DNA from: Tardiphaga sp.
GTDB taxonomy: Bacteria; Pseudomonadota; Alphaproteobacteria; Rhizobiales; Xanthobacteraceae
Direction: 5' to 3'
NCBI GenBank assembly: GCA_028290765.1
Contig: JAQGJF010000142.1
Span: 1 to 7,752, forward strand
Length of the DNA stretch: 7,752 nucleotides
Shown piece by piece: positions 5,763 to 7,752 of this stretch (its first letter is position 1; each line of letters starts with the position of its first letter). A program made the translations under genes and the position numbers. Under the pieces are notes generated by a model that ran no database searches, had not been told where the DNA came from, and was given only the letters and a program-made list of their open reading frames with translations.

Positions 5763-5967
5763 CCTTCTCTGAAGCCAGGCCTGCCGCATCCTTCGGCCGA
5801 AAACTTTCGATCAACCTTAGCAACACCCTTGCCCCGGCATCCGCATCGGCCAATTCCATCACCAGCGCGTTCCTGGAATTGTTGTCGGCCATCAATATCC
5901 AGGCTCGATTTCCAGGTATGGAATCTCAGCGCGTAGGGCTGTCCAATCGATCGTCATCTATTTCCAT
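5752..5967 (-). pseudogene. Remnant carrying the C-terminal tail of an M20-family amidohydrolase paralogue
   Basis: Read on the minus strand this is one 71-codon frame with a single TGA at codon 14 (5926-5928). A 46-codon frame restarts at the ATG at 5892. Its middle encodes ELADADAGARVLLRLIE, identical to the C-terminal part of the amidohydrolase at the right edge. At DNA level 5792-5859 matches 7607-7674 at 58 of 68 positions without gaps. The 25 residues before this block are not M20-like and lack the conserved 'GGISH' segment, so the catalytic gene body is gone. The stop lies in the end of the repeat element at 5638-5762. No good ribosome binding site precedes the ATG at 5892. A small expressed protein is possible but unlikely. 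Confidence 0.6.
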
Positions 5968-5971
5968 TAAT

Positions 5972-6778
5972 TTAGTCCAGACCCGGACGACGGTAACGCC
6001 GGCCCACCTGGCCAGATAGCGTCGCCTCCATAAACGCGACACGGGCTGCCTCCAACGTGGTCCAGGGCTCGATCTCGACCATCGAAGGTATGGTCACGAC
6101 CTCTCCTGCGGCGAGCCCAGCCAGCGCCGCATCCACCAACTGTTCGGCTGTCAGATAAGCATCTGGCGGAAACACCGCCTCGCTCATGCCTTGAGACGAG
6201 AAGAATTCACTGTGGATGGGTCCCGGCATCACCAGTTGAATCCGGATCGCGCTATCCGCATATTCAGCCTGGAGCGATCGGGTGAAGTTCAGCACATAGG
6301 CTTTGGACCCGGTATAGACCGCTCCGCTTGCCGCATGCGCGTGAGCCATATTCGAGCCGATATTGACGAGGGTCCCGTTGCCGCGATCGCGGAACCTGGC
6401 AAGGGCGACATGCGACAGGCGCGTCACGGCGGCGATGTTGAGGCTGATGATCCGGTCGAGCTGTTCGGCGCTGGCCTTCGCAGTCGGCCCCAGCCCTCCC
6501 GCGCCCGCGTTGTTGACCAGCATCGTCACGTCCTCCTCGCCGATCCGGGATGCCAACCGAGCCAGATCTTCGCTCAACTCCAGATCTGCGACGAGGGTGG
6601 TGACGCTCGCCCGATATTTCCCCTTCACCTCCGCCGCGAGATCCTTGAGGCGATCCGCGCGACGGGCGACCAGGAGCAACGGATAGCCTTGCGCGGCGAG
6701 ACGATCCGCATAGACCGCCCCGATGCCCGCCGAGGCTCCGGTAATGACCGCCAGTCCCCGATTGCGATCCTGAATCAT
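5972..6778 (-). CDS. Short-chain dehydrogenase/reductase (SDR), NAD(P)-dependent
   Basis: The 268-residue protein is a complete classical SDR. The Rossmann nucleotide site TGASAGIG is at 13-20. 'VARRADRL' follows the second strand (37-44), and its arginines favour NADP over NAD. NNAG is at 89-92 and an active-site asparagine at 114. The catalytic triad is S142, Y155 and K159 in the normal spacing (S-x12-Y-x3-K). Overall it most resembles the DltE/COG0300-type group of oxidoreductases acting on unspecified carbonyl or alcohol substrates. No signal peptide is seen, so it is cytoplasmic. The ATG at 6778 is preceded by GGAGGA with a 4-base spacer; a TTG four codons upstream overlaps that site and is rejected. 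It lies 202 bases downstream of the tautomerase gene on the same strand, so the two may share a pathway, but not clearly a transcript. The substrate cannot be told. Confidence 0.95.
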   Translation of the reverse strand: MIQDRNRGLAVITGASAGIGAVYADRLAAQGYPLLLVARRADRLKDLAAEVKGKYRASVTTLVADLELSEDLARLASRIGEEDVTMLVNNAGAGGLGPTAKASAEQLDRIISLNIAAVTRLSHVALARFRDRGNGTLVNIGSNMAHAHAASGAVYTGSKAYVLNFTRSLQAEYADSAIRIQLVMPGPIHSEFFSSQGMSEAVFPPDAYLTAEQLVDAALAGLAAGEVVTIPSMVEIEPWTTLEAARVAFMEATLSGQVGRRYRRPGLD

Positions 6779-6782
6779 ATCA

Positions 6783-6788
6783 TCCTCC
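6783..6788 (-). promoter_or_regulatory. Ribosome binding site of the SDR gene
   Basis: GGAGGA sits 4 bases before the ATG at 6778. Because it overlaps the alternative TTG start at 6790, it fixes the start at 6778. Confidence 0.8.
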
Positions 6789-6828
6789 AATTATCGGATC
6801 TCACAGGTGGACGCTGTCGGCACCTCAG

Positions 6829-6857
6829 ATGCAGCCGCCGAAATGTGCTGCTGTCAA
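6829..6857 (-). promoter_or_regulatory. Possible promoter of the SDR gene
   Basis: A perfect TTGACA reads on the minus strand at 6852-6857. Seventeen bases further on is CTGCAT (6829-6834), a poor -10 hexamer. The -35 alone is suggestive, and the distance to the start codon (about 50 bases from the -10) is reasonable. Confidence 0.3.
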
Positions 6858-6902
6858 AAGCCGCTTCGCTCCTGGATTTCTGAGATCCGCCGGGGTGCTG
6901 AA

Positions 6903-6926
6903 CCTCTCCCCGCGTGCGGGGAGAGG
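6903..6926. repeat. Perfect palindrome between the tautomerase and SDR genes
   Basis: Eleven-base arms CCTCTCCCCGC (6903-6913) and GCGGGGAGAGG (6916-6926) flank a 2-base centre. The arms belong to the same repeat family as 108-123, 4284-4299 and 4528-4543. It lies 55 bases after the tautomerase stop codon and may reduce read-through into the SDR gene, although there is no T-run. Confidence 0.6.
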
Positions 6927-6980
6927 TGACAACGTCGCGACATCGCCGCCTGACATGATTCGTATTTCGAAATCACTGAA

Positions 6981-7403
6981 CTAGGCGTGCGTGCGTGGCG
7001 ACGGCTTATTTTCCCTGGCCCACCTCTTTTCGTCTTCGGAGTCCGCGGGCGGCGGTCGATAACCTTGAACGGACCAGAGATCGAACGGGGTTTCGTCGAT
7101 GTGGAACTCCCAGTCGAAGCCACGATCTTTTACAAACGGTGCGATCACCTCGTTGGTGCGCTCCAGCCACAAAGCCTTCCGGTCGTCCGGCAGGGTTCGG
7201 GCGATGTGCTCGATGCTCAATCGGATAAAATTGTCTACCGGCTTGCCACCAATGTAGAATGAAGCCTTGGGAATTTCCTGGAAAACGACGTTGACATAGA
7301 ACTTGGGCAATATTCCATAAAGCTCGGTAACTCTCTCCGCGAAGGCCTGCTTATCTTCTGCCGTAAAAGCGCCGACCGGGTGATAGACTTTCCACAAGGG
7401 CAT
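6981..7403 (-). CDS. Tautomerase-superfamily enzyme, cis-CaaD-like (Tautomerase_3 type)
   Basis: The product has 140 residues, close to the usual length of the cis-3-chloroacrylic acid dehalogenase-like branch of the tautomerase superfamily. After loss of Met the chain begins with proline (PLWKVYHP), the catalytic base/acid of the whole superfamily. The next recognisable blocks are 'FTAEDKQAFAERVTELY', 'KFYVNVVFQE', 'SFYIGGKPVDNFIRLSIEHIARTLPD' and 'KDRGFDWEFHIDETPFDLWSVQGYRPPP', all typical of this family. The family's active-site arginines and glutamate have plausible counterparts in these blocks, but I cannot assign them without an alignment. Characterised relatives hydrate or dehalogenate small unsaturated acids or tautomerise keto acids; the true substrate here is unknown. 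The ATG at 7403 has GGAGGA 4 bases upstream and must be the start, because proline has to be residue 2. An 18-codon longer frame is rejected. Confidence 0.93.
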   Translation of the reverse strand: MPLWKVYHPVGAFTAEDKQAFAERVTELYGILPKFYVNVVFQEIPKASFYIGGKPVDNFIRLSIEHIARTLPDDRKALWLERTNEVIAPFVKDRGFDWEFHIDETPFDLWSVQGYRPPPADSEDEKRWARENKPSPRTHA

Positions 7404-7407
7404 GTCG

Positions 7408-7413
7408 TCCTCC
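7408..7413 (-). promoter_or_regulatory. Ribosome binding site of the tautomerase gene
   Basis: GGAGGA sits 4 bases before the ATG at 7403. It decides the start that places the catalytic proline directly after Met. Confidence 0.8.
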
Positions 7414-7521
7414 AGAACTGGGATGGCGTCGCAAGCCCGCTGCCGCGGGTTCCACAACGCTGGTTACATGATGATCGTCATATTTATCGATTACATTCCG
7501 ATGTCGATCCGGAGCGATCAA

Positions 7522-7535
7522 GTTACGGCTGTAAC
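7522..7535. promoter_or_regulatory. Operator-like dyad upstream of the tautomerase gene
   Basis: GTTAC (7522-7526) and GTAAC (7531-7535) form an inverted repeat with a 4-base centre, about 120 bases before the tautomerase start and 40 bases after the amidohydrolase stop. Short dyads of this form are bound by TetR-like dimers, but no such regulator is in the window. The 7404-7521 segment between is more AT-rich and is a plausible promoter region without clear hexamers. Confidence 0.3.
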
Positions 7536-7575
7536 GAAACGCGCGGGCCATAGCCTTGCCTCAAGCCGGAGCGGC

Positions 7576-7752
7576 TCAGGCCTCGAGAGCATCCGGAAAA
7601 TCCCGCTTCGCCCGAAATCCTTCGATCAACCTTAGCAACACCCGCGCCCCTGCATCGGCGTCGGCCAGTTCCACATGCTCGTCCGGATGGTGGCTGATGC
7701 CGCCGCGGCAGCGGATGAACAGCATGGCGACGTCGGCGATGTCGATCATCGC
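7576..7752 (-). CDS. M20-family amidohydrolase (allantoate amidohydrolase/carbamoylase-like), C-terminal part
   Basis: Only the last 58 codons are in the window; the gene continues beyond the right edge. The readable tail 'IADVAMLFIRCRGGISHHPDEHVELADAD' matches the conserved end of M20 peptidases of the allantoate amidohydrolase, N-carbamoyl amino acid hydrolase and beta-ureidopropionase group, where 'GGISH' contributes a conserved histidine near the metal site. These enzymes hydrolyse C-N amide or carbamoyl bonds using two metal ions in the cytoplasm. The exact substrate cannot be told from the tail. It is followed 172 bases later by the tautomerase gene on the same strand. Its last third is duplicated at 5792-5859 in a decayed frame. 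Confidence 0.85.
   Translation of the reverse strand, partial: AMIDIADVAMLFIRCRGGISHHPDEHVELADADAGARVLLRLIEGFRAKRDFPDALEA

Noticed and set aside
5540..6019. 159-codon plus-strand open frame
   Set aside because: It is assembled from two palindromic repeats and the antisense of the M20-like remnant; it has no domain and no ribosome binding site of note.
6191..6883. 230-codon plus-strand open frame
   Set aside because: It is the antisense of the SDR gene, whose cofactor and catalytic motifs are all intact on the minus strand.

Overview
The window is GC-rich and looks like chromosomal DNA of an alphaproteobacterium, most likely Bradyrhizobium or a close relative. That placement is inferred from three things: strong GC bias at third codon positions, GGAGGA ribosome binding sites, and intergenic gaps full of palindromic repeats of the kind scattered through Bradyrhizobium and Rhodopseudomonas genomes. 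No tRNA, rRNA, CRISPR array, transposase or phage gene was found.

Layout, left to right. A repeat-rich gap (1-238) lies downstream of a large minus-strand gene (239-2419) for a secreted RTX calcium-binding protein. Its N-terminal half has seven repeats that look like a beta-propeller, and its C-terminal half has RTX nonapeptide arrays. A 416-base leader (2420-2835) with several small inverted and direct repeats separates it from a minus-strand XRE-family regulator with an MmyB-type ligand-binding domain (2836-3642). The regulator is divergent from a small NTF2/SnoaL-like protein (3818-4183). Their shared 175-base promoter region carries two related 15-base operator-like dyads. The small gene converges on a minus-strand Tat-type cupin protein (4577-5314), with a mosaic of nested palindromes between them.

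Upstream of the cupin gene, about 650 bases contain two more repeat elements and a short decayed reading frame (5752-5967). The tail of that frame duplicates the 3' end of the M20-family amidohydrolase gene that enters at the right edge (7576-7752, partial). Between these two copies lie an SDR oxidoreductase (5972-6778) and a cis-CaaD-like tautomerase (6981-7403), so this two-gene segment is bracketed by imperfect direct repeats.

Functionally, the regulator and NTF2-like protein form a plausible regulator-target pair. The amidohydrolase, tautomerase and SDR genes are co-directional and look like small-molecule catabolism, but their gaps (172 and 202 bases) are too wide to call an operon. I do not see a clearly new biological system. 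The observations most worth checking are the duplicated M20 tail around the SDR/tautomerase segment, the paired operators, and the repeat element that supplies a stop codon.
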